A DNA stretch of 23,334 nt from a virus, in the IMG/VR virus record IMGVR_UViG_3300031343_000319, positions 1 through 23,334 of that record; one strand, written 5' to 3'. A program made the position numbers and the translations under genes. Shown here piece by piece: positions 5,940 through 14,012 of this stretch. The notes beneath the pieces are model-generated. The model was not told where the DNA came from and made no database searches. It saw only the letters and a list, made by a program, of their open reading frames with translations. The number at the start of each line of letters is the position of its first letter. Position 1 is the stretch's first letter.

Positions 5940-6758
5940 ATGAAAAAAAGGTTAAGTACAATGAGTAATGAAGTACGTTTAAACGTACTTCGAGAAACCG
6001 CGCTTGAATTACAAGAGATATGTAAATTCAATCCTCCGTTTCGCTCAAAAGGGAAAACTGAAGAGCAAGTAGTTGATTGGTTGAAGGAAGCTGCTCCGTT
6101 GCTTGAGCTAAATGATGTGGCTGAGATTTCGGCGGATACGAAAGATATACTGGAGCAACTTGGATTTTGGAAGTTTGAAGACAGTAACGAGATTGAAGAT
6201 GCAGAAGAAGTTGAGGAAGAAGAAGAAACCGTAGCGGATAATCTTGATATCATAGCTGAGATTGAGACCGCTCCCTCGGTGAGGGAATTGAAGGATGTTG
6301 CCCGGACGTACGCTGAATTCAAATCCATCCGTGGGAATTTGAGTTCCTATAAAAAAGCAGAGGATTTGAGGGAGTGCATGATAGGGATTCTTAATCCTGG
6401 TGCTGAAAAACCGGAAAAAGAAGTAAAGTTGAAAGTGAAGTCGAAAGCAAAATCAGAACCCTCTCCAAAAGAAAAGAAACCGGAGGAAGAGAAACTTGCT
6501 GAGAAGAAGAAACCGGAGCCAAAAACTGAAAAGAAAAAAGAATCAAGTCCTTCCAAAAGAACAAAAAAAGCTGTAGTAGAAGAAATGATCAATTCTAAAA
6601 CTGGAGCAACAATCGAGGAAATTGCTCAAAAAATCACAGACGAAAAGATTGATCTGGATTATTCTAAAAATTATGTGGTTGCCAAACTATGGCTCAGTAA
6701 AATGAGATTTGATGTAAAAAAAGCAGCTATTGCAAAAAATCCAAAATTCAAAAAATAA
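5940..6758 (+). CDS. Charged low-complexity protein with possible C-terminal HTH
   Basis: I do not recognise this protein. Residues 1-80 are a helical domain. An acidic run follows (about 84-97, EDAEEVEEEEE), then a second helical part (about 105-150), a long linker of K, E and P residues (about 155-205), and a C-terminal segment (about 207-272). The latter reads MINSKTGATIEEIAQKI with later helices and a basic end, and could be a winged-helix or other DNA-binding fold. It sits inside the 7-deazaguanine cluster, 21 nt after queE, and its stop overlaps the methyltransferase start by 1 nt (TAATG). A second ATG at 5961 could also serve as start. A perfect 22-bp palindrome lies within its first codons. 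Confidence 0.6.
   Translation: MKKRLSTMSNEVRLNVLRETALELQEICKFNPPFRSKGKTEEQVVDWLKEAAPLLELNDVAEISADTKDILEQLGFWKFEDSNEIEDAEEVEEEEETVADNLDIIAEIETAPSVRELKDVARTYAEFKSIRGNLSSYKKAEDLRECMIGILNPGAEKPEKEVKLKVKSKAKSEPSPKEKKPEEEKLAEKKKPEPKTEKKKESSPSKRTKKAVVEEMINSKTGATIEEIAQKITDEKIDLDYSKNYVVAKLWLSKMRFDVKKAAIAKNPKFKK
5970..5991. promoter_or_regulatory. Perfect 22-bp palindrome in a coding region
   Basis: The half-site GAAGTACGTTT is followed immediately by its exact reverse complement, with no spacer, at codons 11-18 of the preceding entry. A gapless 22-bp palindrome is not expected by chance in 23 kb. Such symmetry usually marks a site for a dimeric DNA-binding protein. It lies 52 nt downstream of queE, so it could be an internal operator. 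Confidence 0.5.
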
Positions 6759-7612
6759 TGAGTTCTGAGCGTAAAATAGTTCATAAAATAGAAGAAGGAG
6801 AAAATCCAAAAGATGTGTATTGTACTACATATCAGATGCGAAATTTTTATGCTCAATTCGCAGATGGATTTTTTTCTTCTTTGGATGTAATGAATTACAT
6901 CCAGCATCATGCAGCTGTTTTAAAAATGAAAAAAAATTGGAGGGTGTTAGATGTTTGTTGTGGTCGGGGATTACTTCTTCCTCTTATTCGTTATTATAGA
7001 AGGAACATATCAGAATATGTTGGCATTGATATATCTGAGTCAAATATCGGAGAACAAAAAAGAAGATCTGGAATAAAAAAAATAAAAGACATAAAAGAAT
7101 ATTACCCGTTTAAGATATCTCATGTAATAGGTAGTGTGGAAAATATGAATACATACTTCCATGATAATTCTTTTGATTTTATTGTGTATACATCTTCAAT
7201 AGAACATATGCAACGAGATATAGGGTATAAATCCTTACAGCATTGTTTTTCTATATTAAAACCCGGACAGGAAATGTTTTTATCTTGTCCAAATACCAAT
7301 GATAAGCAAGATCCATACGATACTCAATATGCCGCTCACATATACGAATGGGGCATTAATGAATTAAAAGATGCTGTAATTGATATTGGTTTTGAAATTT
7401 CTTCGGAATATGGATTAGTTGGAAAAGTGAAAGATTTTGAAAAGTGGATAAATAATCAATCAGAAAATAAGAAACAGCAATATTTTTCATTAAAGGAATA
7501 TTTGCCTTCCACTTGGTTGATGGCCTTTGCTCCTATTTTATATCCGGAAGCCGCTGCGGAATTACTGTTGATATTAAAAAAACCAAAAGAGAAGAAAAAC
7601 TCATTTTTTTAA
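6758..7612 (+). CDS. Class I SAM-dependent methyltransferase
   Basis: A Rossmann-fold methyltransferase is shown by motif I VLDVCCGRG (residues 63-71), the acidic residue after strand 2 in YVGIDISE (D91), the motif IV-like FDFIVYTSSIEH, and the post-I pattern ILKPGQEMFLSCPN typical of UbiG/Methyltransf_11 proteins. There is no DPPY or PCQ motif, so it is not a usual adenine or cytosine DNA methyltransferase. It lies between queE and folE with 1-nt and 9-nt junctions, so it is probably part of the modification pathway. It might act on a 7-deazaguanine base, nucleoside or DNA residue. That substrate is inferred from position alone; an unrelated small-molecule substrate is possible. Confidence 0.75.
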   Translation: MSSERKIVHKIEEGENPKDVYCTTYQMRNFYAQFADGFFSSLDVMNYIQHHAAVLKMKKNWRVLDVCCGRGLLLPLIRYYRRNISEYVGIDISESNIGEQKRRSGIKKIKDIKEYYPFKISHVIGSVENMNTYFHDNSFDFIVYTSSIEHMQRDIGYKSLQHCFSILKPGQEMFLSCPNTNDKQDPYDTQYAAHIYEWGINELKDAVIDIGFEISSEYGLVGKVKDFEKWINNQSENKKQQYFSLKEYLPSTWLMAFAPILYPEAAAELLLILKKPKEKKNSFF

Positions 7613-7621
7613 AAGTATATT

Positions 7622-8203
7622 ATGTCAAAAGAAAAAGCTGAACAATTGATTTATTCTCAACTTCAATATATTGGAGAAGATCCAAATCGTCCTGGACTGA
7701 TAGGAACTCCTGATCGAGTCGTTAGAATGTGGAAAGAGATATTTAGGGGGTATGATCCAAAGAAGAAACCAGGTATAACCACATTCAGAAACGACTCTGA
7801 TGGATTAGTATATGATCAAATGATTATAGATTCCGGAAAATTTTACTCCTATTGTGAACATCACATGGTGCCGTTCTTTGGTAAGTATTGGTTTGGATAT
7901 ATTCCTTCCTTTGACGGGGCTATTGTAGGATTATCCAAAGTCGCAAGGTTGGTGGATTATCATTCTGCCCGTCTTCAAATACAAGAACGATTAGTATATG
8001 ACATTGTGGAAGACATTTGGAATACATTGAGTAAAGATAATCCTCCGCCGCTGGGTATGGGATTAGTTATGGAAGCTGAACATCTTTGCAAGACTATGAG
8101 AGGAGTCAAGAAAAAAGGAAAAATGACTACTATTAAACTGAAAGGAGCTTTCTTGGATAATGCTAATGTAAAATCAGAATTCCTGCAAAGATGTTCGGTA
8201 TAA
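7622..8203 (+). CDS. folE: GTP cyclohydrolase I FolE
   Basis: FolE opens GTP and makes 7,8-dihydroneopterin triphosphate, the entry step for both folate and 7-deazaguanine synthesis. Family motifs are intact: CEHHMVPF (residues 78-85, zinc ligands C78 and H81), GLSKVARLVD (103-112), the QIQERL helix (119-124), and AEHLCKTMRGV (152-162), which supplies the third zinc ligand C156 and a conserved His. Length, 193 residues, is normal. The gene is coupled to the methyltransferase upstream and the dpdA group downstream, so its likely job here is to feed QueD rather than folate synthesis. Confidence 0.95.
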   Translation: MSKEKAEQLIYSQLQYIGEDPNRPGLIGTPDRVVRMWKEIFRGYDPKKKPGITTFRNDSDGLVYDQMIIDSGKFYSYCEHHMVPFFGKYWFGYIPSFDGAIVGLSKVARLVDYHSARLQIQERLVYDIVEDIWNTLSKDNPPPLGMGLVMEAEHLCKTMRGVKKKGKMTTIKLKGAFLDNANVKSEFLQRCSV

Positions 8204-8207
8204 GGCT

Positions 8208-8372
8208 ATGAAAATTTATTTAGCAGGAACCCCAGGCACTGAACAGAGAGAGAGAGAGTGGCAAAGAATAGCTTCAAAAAGACTACTTTCTTTTTGGGAT
8301 ATATTAAACAATCAATTCTCAGTCCCTTATGCGTTTGATTTAATAAAGAAAAAGAAATGCAAATCCACTTAG
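8208..8372 (+). CDS. 54-aa protein resembling the DpdA N terminus
   Basis: This small gene starts 4 nt after folE and overlaps dpdA by 16 nt. Its N terminus, MKIYLAGTPG followed by QREREWQRIASKRLLSFW, parallels that of the next gene (MQIHLAGVPG, KRERELNPFWEKRLWSYYW). Both have an identical (AG)7 tract at matching places, 8245-8258 and 8409-8422, encoding the RERE segment. It ends YAFDLIKKKKCKST, with no catalytic part. It may be a remnant of a tandem duplication of dpdA, or a real small partner protein. The open frame and tight spacing favour expression. Confidence 0.6.
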   Translation: MKIYLAGTPGTEQREREWQRIASKRLLSFWDILNNQFSVPYAFDLIKKKKCKST

Positions 8373-9415
8373 CTGGAGTTCCTGGAGGAGGATCTTCCGG
8401 AGATTGTAAGAGAGAGAGAGAGTTAAATCCTTTTTGGGAAAAAAGATTATGGTCATATTATTGGATAATTAAAGATAAAGGAAAAATGCCTAAAGAAAAC
8501 AAAATTGATCTTTTCATGGACTCGGGAGCATTCTCTGCCTGGACGCAAGGAAAAGACATAAACATCAATGAATACATCCAGTTCATTAAAGAAAACCAGG
8601 ATGTGATTAATATCTACGCTAATCTGGATGTGATTGGTATAGGTGGGAAACAACCTAATAAATTAACAGCGGAAAAAACATTGGAAAATCAAAAGATAAT
8701 GGAAAAAGCTGGATTATCTCCAGTACCAGTGTTTCACTTTGGAGAGCCTTTTCCGTATTTAAAAGATTATTGTGATAAATATGAATACATCGCTTTGGGA
8801 GTAGCTGGAAATATTGGGGCTAAATTAATTCCTTGGTTAGATAAATGTTTTTCCGAATTTATTTGTGATGAAAAAGGGTATCCAAAAGCAAAAATACATG
8901 GATTTGCCGTAACTTCTCTAAAATTGATGCTTCGGTATCCATGGTATTCTGTTGATTCTACTTCCTGGGTAATAACCGGAAGAATGGGATCCATATTCGT
9001 TCCCTGTGGAACGAAAGGGGAATGGATATACAATAAAACTCCTCGAAAAATTAGTGTATCCCTTCGTAATCCGAATATAAAAGATGAAGGACAACATATT
9101 AATACTTTTTCTCCAATGGAGCAAGAAGTAATTCTTTCATACATTCACAAGAAAGGATACTGTTTGGGTAAGTCTAAATTTAAAGAGGTTGATCAATCTT
9201 ATGAACTACAAAAAAACGAGCGGTGGTTTGAAAAGAAACCAGTTGATAAATTAGAGAAAAGAGAAGTGGAAGTGATTATAGAGGATGGTATATCCAATCG
9301 GTATCAACTCAGGGATGAGATGAATATCATTTATTTTCTTGATCTTGAAAAATCAATGCCGGAATGGCCGTGGCCTTTTACTCAACATCGAAAAATGAAA
9401 AAATTTGAGTTATGA
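8357..9415 (+). CDS. dpdA: DpdA-type DNA 7-deazaguanine transglycosylase
   Basis: DpdA proteins are relatives of tRNA-guanine transglycosylase that exchange guanine for a 7-deazaguanine base in DNA. Features supporting this are MDSGAFSAW (D55), the paired Asp region YANLDVIG (D91), HGFAVTS (181-187), and SVDSTSW, whose D200 is the candidate nucleophile. GVAGN (148-152) resembles the glycine loop that holds the base. The CxCxxC zinc site of bacterial tRNA enzymes is absent, as expected for phage DpdA. The start at 8357 follows from the MQIHLAG motif shared with the flanking genes. Immediate neighbours folE, queE and queD supply the substrate. Which 7-deazaguanine it inserts cannot be read from the sequence. 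Confidence 0.8.
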   Translation: MQIHLAGVPGGGSSGDCKRERELNPFWEKRLWSYYWIIKDKGKMPKENKIDLFMDSGAFSAWTQGKDININEYIQFIKENQDVINIYANLDVIGIGGKQPNKLTAEKTLENQKIMEKAGLSPVPVFHFGEPFPYLKDYCDKYEYIALGVAGNIGAKLIPWLDKCFSEFICDEKGYPKAKIHGFAVTSLKLMLRYPWYSVDSTSWVITGRMGSIFVPCGTKGEWIYNKTPRKISVSLRNPNIKDEGQHINTFSPMEQEVILSYIHKKGYCLGKSKFKEVDQSYELQKNERWFEKKPVDKLEKREVEVIIEDGISNRYQLRDEMNIIYFLDLEKSMPEWPWPFTQHRKMKKFEL

Positions 9416-9591
9416 AAATTTACTTCGCTACCTGGCTTTTTGATAAGACGTTGGATTGGAATTTGACAAAGAAACGAGGAAATACCCGACTTATTAGTTA
9501 TTATTTTCTCCGAGAACAGGGAATAGATTCTCAACAATTGAAAACATATTGTAAATTAGGACGAATATACAGAAATAAAACAAAGAAATGA
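9412..9591 (+). CDS. 59-aa protein resembling the DpdA N terminus
   Basis: The start overlaps the dpdA stop by 4 nt (ATGA), and the stop overlaps the clamp gene in the same way. It begins MKIYFATWLF and continues with KKRGNTRLISYYFLREQG, matching the early dpdA block (RLWSYYWIIKDKG) in order and spacing. The rest (SQQLKTYCKLGRIYRNKTKK) is basic. With the gene at 8208 it makes three neighbouring proteins that share an MKIY(L/F)A start and an RL-S-(Y/F) helix. Catalytic aspartates are absent. Both tight overlaps argue that it is translated. Confidence 0.6.
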   Translation: MKIYFATWLFDKTLDWNLTKKRGNTRLISYYFLREQGIDSQQLKTYCKLGRIYRNKTKK

Positions 9592-10607
9592 AAATTAACA
9601 AAGATCAATTACAAGAAGCCCTGACAATAGTACAGCCAGGATTGGCAAGCAAAGACATCATCGAACAAGCTAATTCATTTGCTTTCCTTGATGATAAAGT
9701 AGTAACTTATAATGACCGGATCAGCTTATCTCATCCAATCGAAGGATTGGATATCAGAGGAGCAATCTACGCTGAGGAACTATACAAGTTACTACAAAAA
9801 ATTAAAGAAGGGGAAATCAATATCTCTATTGATAAAAATGAGGTAAATCTCAAGTTTGGAAAAGGATCCGCCCGTCTGACTCTTCAAGAGGAGATCAAAA
9901 TACCGCTTATACCTATAAAAGGGGAATGGGAAAAATTACCTGATAATTTCAATCGTTTTCTAAAGTTTGCTATGAGTGCCTGTTCAAAAGACATGTCTCA
10001 GCCGGAATTAACTTGTGTGAATGTTAAAACGAATGGAATTATTCAGGCTACGGATAGTTATAAAATTTCTCATTGTGATTTAAAAAAACCAATGCCGGTT
10101 GAAGATTTTTTACTTCCGGCATCCATGACAAAAGATGTGATAAAAATTAATCCAACTCATGTCAATAAAAAAGGAGATGATAAATGGATTCATTTTAAAA
10201 ATGAAAAAGGAACTGTAATTTCTTGTCGCTTGATGGAGTCTGAAAAAGATTATCCAACCTTACAAAAACATCTGAATATTGAAGGAGAACAGATTCAGCT
10301 CCCTAAAACTACCGCTGAAATACTTGGTAAAGCATGGGTGTTTGCTAAACGGGATAATCTATTAGAAGAAACAATTAGAATTAGTATTGAAAGCAAAAGA
10401 ATGGTGGTTTTCAGTCAATCGGAAACAGGGAGTTTCTCTGAAAAAACATTAATTCATTACGAAGGTAATCCAGTTGAATTCCTGATTGCTCCTCACTTAC
10501 TGATTGATATTCTGAAAGAAACCAATCAATGTATACTGAATGAAAATTTTATTAAATTTGAAGGAGAAGGGTGGCAGTATGCCAGCGCTCTACAAAGTGA
10601 AGAATAA
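9588..10607 (+). CDS. DNA polymerase sliding clamp, DnaN-like
   Basis: The 339 residues fit the three-domain beta-clamp plan, though sequence is diverged. Clamp-like stretches are the first-domain helix LQEALTIVQPGLASKD, a middle region with QATDSYKISHCDL, LPASMTKDVIKI (about 177-188), the YPTL turn before the third domain (about 224-227), and FLIAPHLLIDILK (about 295-307), which parallels the FNxxYLLD helix of DnaN. The C terminus ends with GEGWQYASAL rather than the normal LPM tail. It would hold the phage polymerase on DNA and be loaded by the AAA+ protein at 14277. The start overlaps the preceding small gene by 4 nt. Assignment rests on pattern and context. Confidence 0.72.
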   Translation: MKINKDQLQEALTIVQPGLASKDIIEQANSFAFLDDKVVTYNDRISLSHPIEGLDIRGAIYAEELYKLLQKIKEGEINISIDKNEVNLKFGKGSARLTLQEEIKIPLIPIKGEWEKLPDNFNRFLKFAMSACSKDMSQPELTCVNVKTNGIIQATDSYKISHCDLKKPMPVEDFLLPASMTKDVIKINPTHVNKKGDDKWIHFKNEKGTVISCRLMESEKDYPTLQKHLNIEGEQIQLPKTTAEILGKAWVFAKRDNLLEETIRISIESKRMVVFSQSETGSFSEKTLIHYEGNPVEFLIAPHLLIDILKETNQCILNENFIKFEGEGWQYASALQSEE

Positions 10608-10939
10608 TGAAAAGAATGAAAAGATTTTTTGAAACTGAAAAAGAAGCCACATTCAACGAAAAGTTGAAGTGGGCGTTTATCTGGTTGATGGGAGCTTGTC
10701 GTGTGGTTGAAGGGGATAAAGAAGGTTATTATATGTGGAATAAAGGCCTTCGGGTGAGAAAATACTTTAGGAAAGCCATATTCATTTTACCTGAAAACAT
10801 GCCTACTTCTCCTTGTGATGATCTATCTATTTCAATTGAGGATGACATAGCTATCATTGAACTGTCAAATGCAAAGTACACGTTTCATTTAAGCATGATT
10901 CTGTATGTTTGGAAAAAGTTAAAACCGGTTTTGAAATGA
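10607..10939 (+). CDS. Hypothetical protein, 110 aa
   Basis: I do not recognise this protein. Its start shares 1 nt with the clamp stop (TAATG) and its stop overlaps the next gene by ATGA, so it is embedded in the replisome operon. It has a basic start (MKRMKRFFE), a short hydrophobic helix (LKWAFIWLMGAC, about residues 20-31) and a mixed C-terminal part ending VWKKLKPVLK. The hydrophobic part is too short and mixed for a clear membrane span. Its place between clamp and polymerase suggests a replication accessory role. Confidence 0.55.
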   Translation: MKRMKRFFETEKEATFNEKLKWAFIWLMGACRVVEGDKEGYYMWNKGLRVRKYFRKAIFILPENMPTSPCDDLSISIEDDIAIIELSNAKYTFHLSMILYVWKKLKPVLK

Positions 10940-12156
10940 AAGGTTTTTTTGAGGTAAAGCAAAAACAGAAAACCAAAGCCATGAGTAGTAAAAATACACT
11001 GAGTTGTGTTTCTTGTGGACTGTATAAAGATGTGGTTTCTACTATGATTCAACCTTACGGAAATTTCCGCAAACGAATTCTAAATATAGGAGAAGCACCT
11101 GGTGTAATTGAAGATGAAAGAGGTAAACCATGGCAAGGAAAGATGGGTCGTCTGTTGAAAAAAACATACCGGGAATTGGGAATAGATTTGTTTGAAGATT
11201 GTTTGAATGTGAACGCCGTGAATTGTAGACCTCCAGGGAACAAAACTCCGACTAAACAACAGATCGCTTGTTGTAGAAAAGTAATGGTTGAGAAAATTAT
11301 AAAGGAGTACGCCCCGGACATCATCATTCTACTTGGTGGGTCAGCTGTTAACAGTTTTCTTGATCTCCGGTGGAAAAAGAATCTTGGTGGAATAATGAGA
11401 TGGAGAGGTTGGGCTATACCTGATCGGGATCTCAAAGCATGGGTTTGTCCTACATTCCATCCATCATACGTGGAACGAATGCAGATGGATGGAATTACTA
11501 ATATCTGGAAGGAAGATTTATGGCAGGCGTTTTCTAAGATAGGTGAAAAGCCTCCTATTTTTAAACCTCCGATGATTGATATAATTGATGACCTTCGTCA
11601 TCTCGATGGTATTAATACCGATATAGTGGCGTTTGATTATGAAACCACCGGGATAAAACCACACGCAAGAAGCCATCGGATTGTTTCCTGTGCAGTAGCA
11701 GATAGGGAAGATCACGCTTACGCTTTCCTGATGCCTTCATCAAAAGAGAAACGCAAACCACTTGTCAATCTTTTTCAAAGTAACAAGATTATGAAAGTTG
11801 CTCATCACATGAAGTTTGAAGATCATTGGACTAATAAACGCCTGTATACAGAAATAAATAACTGGGGTTTTGATACTATGCTGTCTTCTCATATTCTTGA
11901 CAATAGAGAAGGAGTGAGTAGTTTGAAATTTCAATCCTATGTGAATTTTGGGATTGTTGGATATGATGATGAAATAACCTCTTACCTCCAATCTAACGAC
12001 AAAAGTGCAAATGCTATGAATAAGATATATGAATTACTTAAGAAACCAGGAGGAAAGGAGAAACTACTTACATACAACGGATATGATGCTGTATTGACCT
12101 TGCGTCTTGCTACCCAGCATATTCATCAAATTGAACATGATTTTTTACCATTTTAA
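10936..12156 (+). CDS. Family 4-type uracil-DNA glycosylase fused to 3'-5' exonuclease (PolA proofreading part)
   Basis: Residues 20-200 are a uracil-DNA glycosylase of the iron-sulfur type. The cluster cysteines are C24, C27, C97 and C112 or C113; motif 1 is GEAPG (52-56) and the second active-site motif is HPSYV (175-179). Residues 215-406 are a DnaQ/PolA-type exonuclease: FDYETTG (D234, E236), HHMKFED (D296) and YNGYD (Y380, D384) are Exo I, II and III. The polymerase domain is a separate downstream gene, so the phage DNA polymerase I is split. The glycosylase might stop copying at uracil or remove uracil as DNA is proofread. ATG 10936 (ATGA overlap) is preferred over TTG 10909. Confidence 0.85.
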   Translation: MKGFFEVKQKQKTKAMSSKNTLSCVSCGLYKDVVSTMIQPYGNFRKRILNIGEAPGVIEDERGKPWQGKMGRLLKKTYRELGIDLFEDCLNVNAVNCRPPGNKTPTKQQIACCRKVMVEKIIKEYAPDIIILLGGSAVNSFLDLRWKKNLGGIMRWRGWAIPDRDLKAWVCPTFHPSYVERMQMDGITNIWKEDLWQAFSKIGEKPPIFKPPMIDIIDDLRHLDGINTDIVAFDYETTGIKPHARSHRIVSCAVADREDHAYAFLMPSSKEKRKPLVNLFQSNKIMKVAHHMKFEDHWTNKRLYTEINNWGFDTMLSSHILDNREGVSSLKFQSYVNFGIVGYDDEITSYLQSNDKSANAMNKIYELLKKPGGKEKLLTYNGYDAVLTLRLATQHIHQIEHDFLPF

Positions 12157-12168
12157 AAAACTTATATT

Positions 12169-12630
12169 ATGACAAAGAAAAAAACAACAAAAAAGTTTCA
12201 AATGAACGAAGGACGTAATAATATGCCAAAATATCAGGCGCCTCCACCTCCACCAAAACCAAACCCAGACCCAAAACAATATCAAGAAAATGCGAAAAAA
12301 TCCAGGGAAGCAATCCTGCAGAATTTGGATCTTATTTACACTACTTGCGAAAAAACAGCAACAAGTTTTAACACGGATAAAATTTCTTTACGTTTCTTGC
12401 GAATAGTTATTAATAGTGCCAGACCAAAATTTGTAGATAATAAATCTGTTAACCAATTGATTGAAGCGTATCATCAAACTTTAAATGAATTATATCAGGC
12501 TTGTGAATCCCGTGCCAAAATGATTAATAAGAACAACTCCGATGTATCACTCCACCGTATAAAATTTTTTATAGACTTCATTAAAAAAGAATACAAATCA
12601 GTATTAAAAGATGTACATATTGGAAACTAA
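12169..12630 (+). CDS. Hypothetical proline-rich protein, 153 aa, between the two polymerase genes
   Basis: I do not recognise this protein. The N terminus is basic (MTKKKTTKKFQ) and is followed by a proline run (about residues 24-36, APPPPPKPNPDP). The rest (about 42-150) looks all-helical, with a C-terminal amphipathic helix FFIDFIKKEYKSVLK. It separates the exonuclease and polymerase genes: 12 nt after the first, and overlapping the second by 20 nt. A bridging or accessory role in the split polymerase is an inference from position. The proline run looks like a flexible tether. Confidence 0.55.
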   Translation: MTKKKTTKKFQMNEGRNNMPKYQAPPPPPKPNPDPKQYQENAKKSREAILQNLDLIYTTCEKTATSFNTDKISLRFLRIVINSARPKFVDNKSVNQLIEAYHQTLNELYQACESRAKMINKNNSDVSLHRIKFFIDFIKKEYKSVLKDVHIGN

Positions 12631-14005
12631 AGATGCTTATAAACTCTTTCATCAAGGGACTCTTGCTTTGGCTCGGGCGGAACGACAAGGTATCCGGGTG
12701 GATATTGATTATATTCGCCAGAAAAAACAAGAATTAGATCAAAGAATTGAGGAGGTAGAAGAAGAATTAAAACAGACAAAATTCTACAGGCAGTGGACAC
12801 ATTCAAGAGGAGAACAGGGACCTAATATTAATAGTAATCCTCAGCTGAAACAGTATCTATACAAAGTTAGAAAAGAAACCCCTCCAAAAGAAACTGCATC
12901 CGGAGCCGGGTCAACTGATGAAAAATCTTTGAAAGAATTAAACATTCCGGGATTGAATTATATACTGGAAATTCGGAAGTTGAAGAAATTGAAAAATACT
13001 TATCTGGATCAGTTTGAAAGGGAGGCGATAGATGGATATATACATCCATTTTTCAACTTACATACAGTACAAACTTATCGTTCCTCTTCAAACAACCCAA
13101 ACTTTCAAAATATACCTGTGCGGGATGAAGAAGCAAAACTAATTACCCGACGGGCTTTGTTTCCGCGTCCCGGACATCAATTATTAGAGATTGACTATAG
13201 TGGATTGGAGTTCAATATCAATGCTTGTTATTCAAAGGATCCGGTGATGTTGGAATATTGTAGGAATCCAAATTCCGACCCTCATGCTGATGTGGCAGAA
13301 CAAGTATTTCTCATTAAGTATGATCCTTCCATTACAGGACACAAAGTGTTAAGAAGTGCGGCAAAGAATGGGTTTACTTTTCCGGAATTATATGGAGATT
13401 ACTACAAAAATTGCGCTATTGGTTTAGCATGTAACTGGGGAGAATTGAAGCCTGCTGGTAGATGGAAGAAAAAGCAAGGAATTGAATTAGAGGATCTCTC
13501 CCTTTCTGATCATCTTATCAACAACGATATAAAGTCATTGTTTGAATACACGGATCACATTAAGAAAGTAGAAGGGAATTTCTTTGATCGGTTTGCCATT
13601 CACAGAAAATACATGGAGGAGACTTATAATGATTACCTTGAAAACGGAGTAGTTAAATTCTACACTGGGTTTTCATGTAAAGGAGTATTGACAAGAAACC
13701 AAGTATTAAATTGTAGAATTCAAGGGAGTGCTTTCCATATACTTTTGAAAAGTTTCATTAAGTTAGATGCTATAATGAGACAAGAGAATTGGGATACCCG
13801 GTTGATAGGGCAGATTCATGATTCAATTGTATTTGATGTTCATCCGGACGAACTGGAACAAGTAACAAAAACCGCACATGAAATAACCACGAAAGAAGTA
13901 CCAGCAGAATGGACTTGGATTATTGTTCCACTAAAAATAAATATGGAATTAAGTCCGGTTGATTGTAGCTGGGCAGATAAAAAAGATTATAATTTTTCTA
14001 AATAA
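12611..14005 (+). CDS. DNA polymerase I (family A), polymerase domain only
   Basis: The 464 residues hold only the polymerase part. Motif A is LLEIDYSGLEFNI, with metal-binding D195. Motif B is R248-SAAK252 followed by YG at 261-262, one residue longer than in E. coli PolA. Motif C is IGQIHDSIVFDV, where the usual HDE is HDS (403-405) and D404 is kept. A thumb-like segment, YRSSSNNPNFQNIPVR (156-171), precedes motif A. No exonuclease signature is present; proofreading is encoded by the gene at 10936. ATG 12611 lies within the end of the preceding gene (20-nt overlap), pointing to translational coupling. Confidence 0.9.
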   Translation: MYILETKDAYKLFHQGTLALARAERQGIRVDIDYIRQKKQELDQRIEEVEEELKQTKFYRQWTHSRGEQGPNINSNPQLKQYLYKVRKETPPKETASGAGSTDEKSLKELNIPGLNYILEIRKLKKLKNTYLDQFEREAIDGYIHPFFNLHTVQTYRSSSNNPNFQNIPVRDEEAKLITRRALFPRPGHQLLEIDYSGLEFNINACYSKDPVMLEYCRNPNSDPHADVAEQVFLIKYDPSITGHKVLRSAAKNGFTFPELYGDYYKNCAIGLACNWGELKPAGRWKKKQGIELEDLSLSDHLINNDIKSLFEYTDHIKKVEGNFFDRFAIHRKYMEETYNDYLENGVVKFYTGFSCKGVLTRNQVLNCRIQGSAFHILLKSFIKLDAIMRQENWDTRLIGQIHDSIVFDVHPDELEQVTKTAHEITTKEVPAEWTWIIVPLKINMELSPVDCSWADKKDYNFSK

Positions 14006-14012
14006 TAGAAAT

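Noticed and set aside
10909-10935. TTG at 10909 as start of the glycosylase-exonuclease gene
   Set aside because: ATG 10936 forms the ATGA overlap used throughout this genome and leaves the whole glycosylase domain intact.
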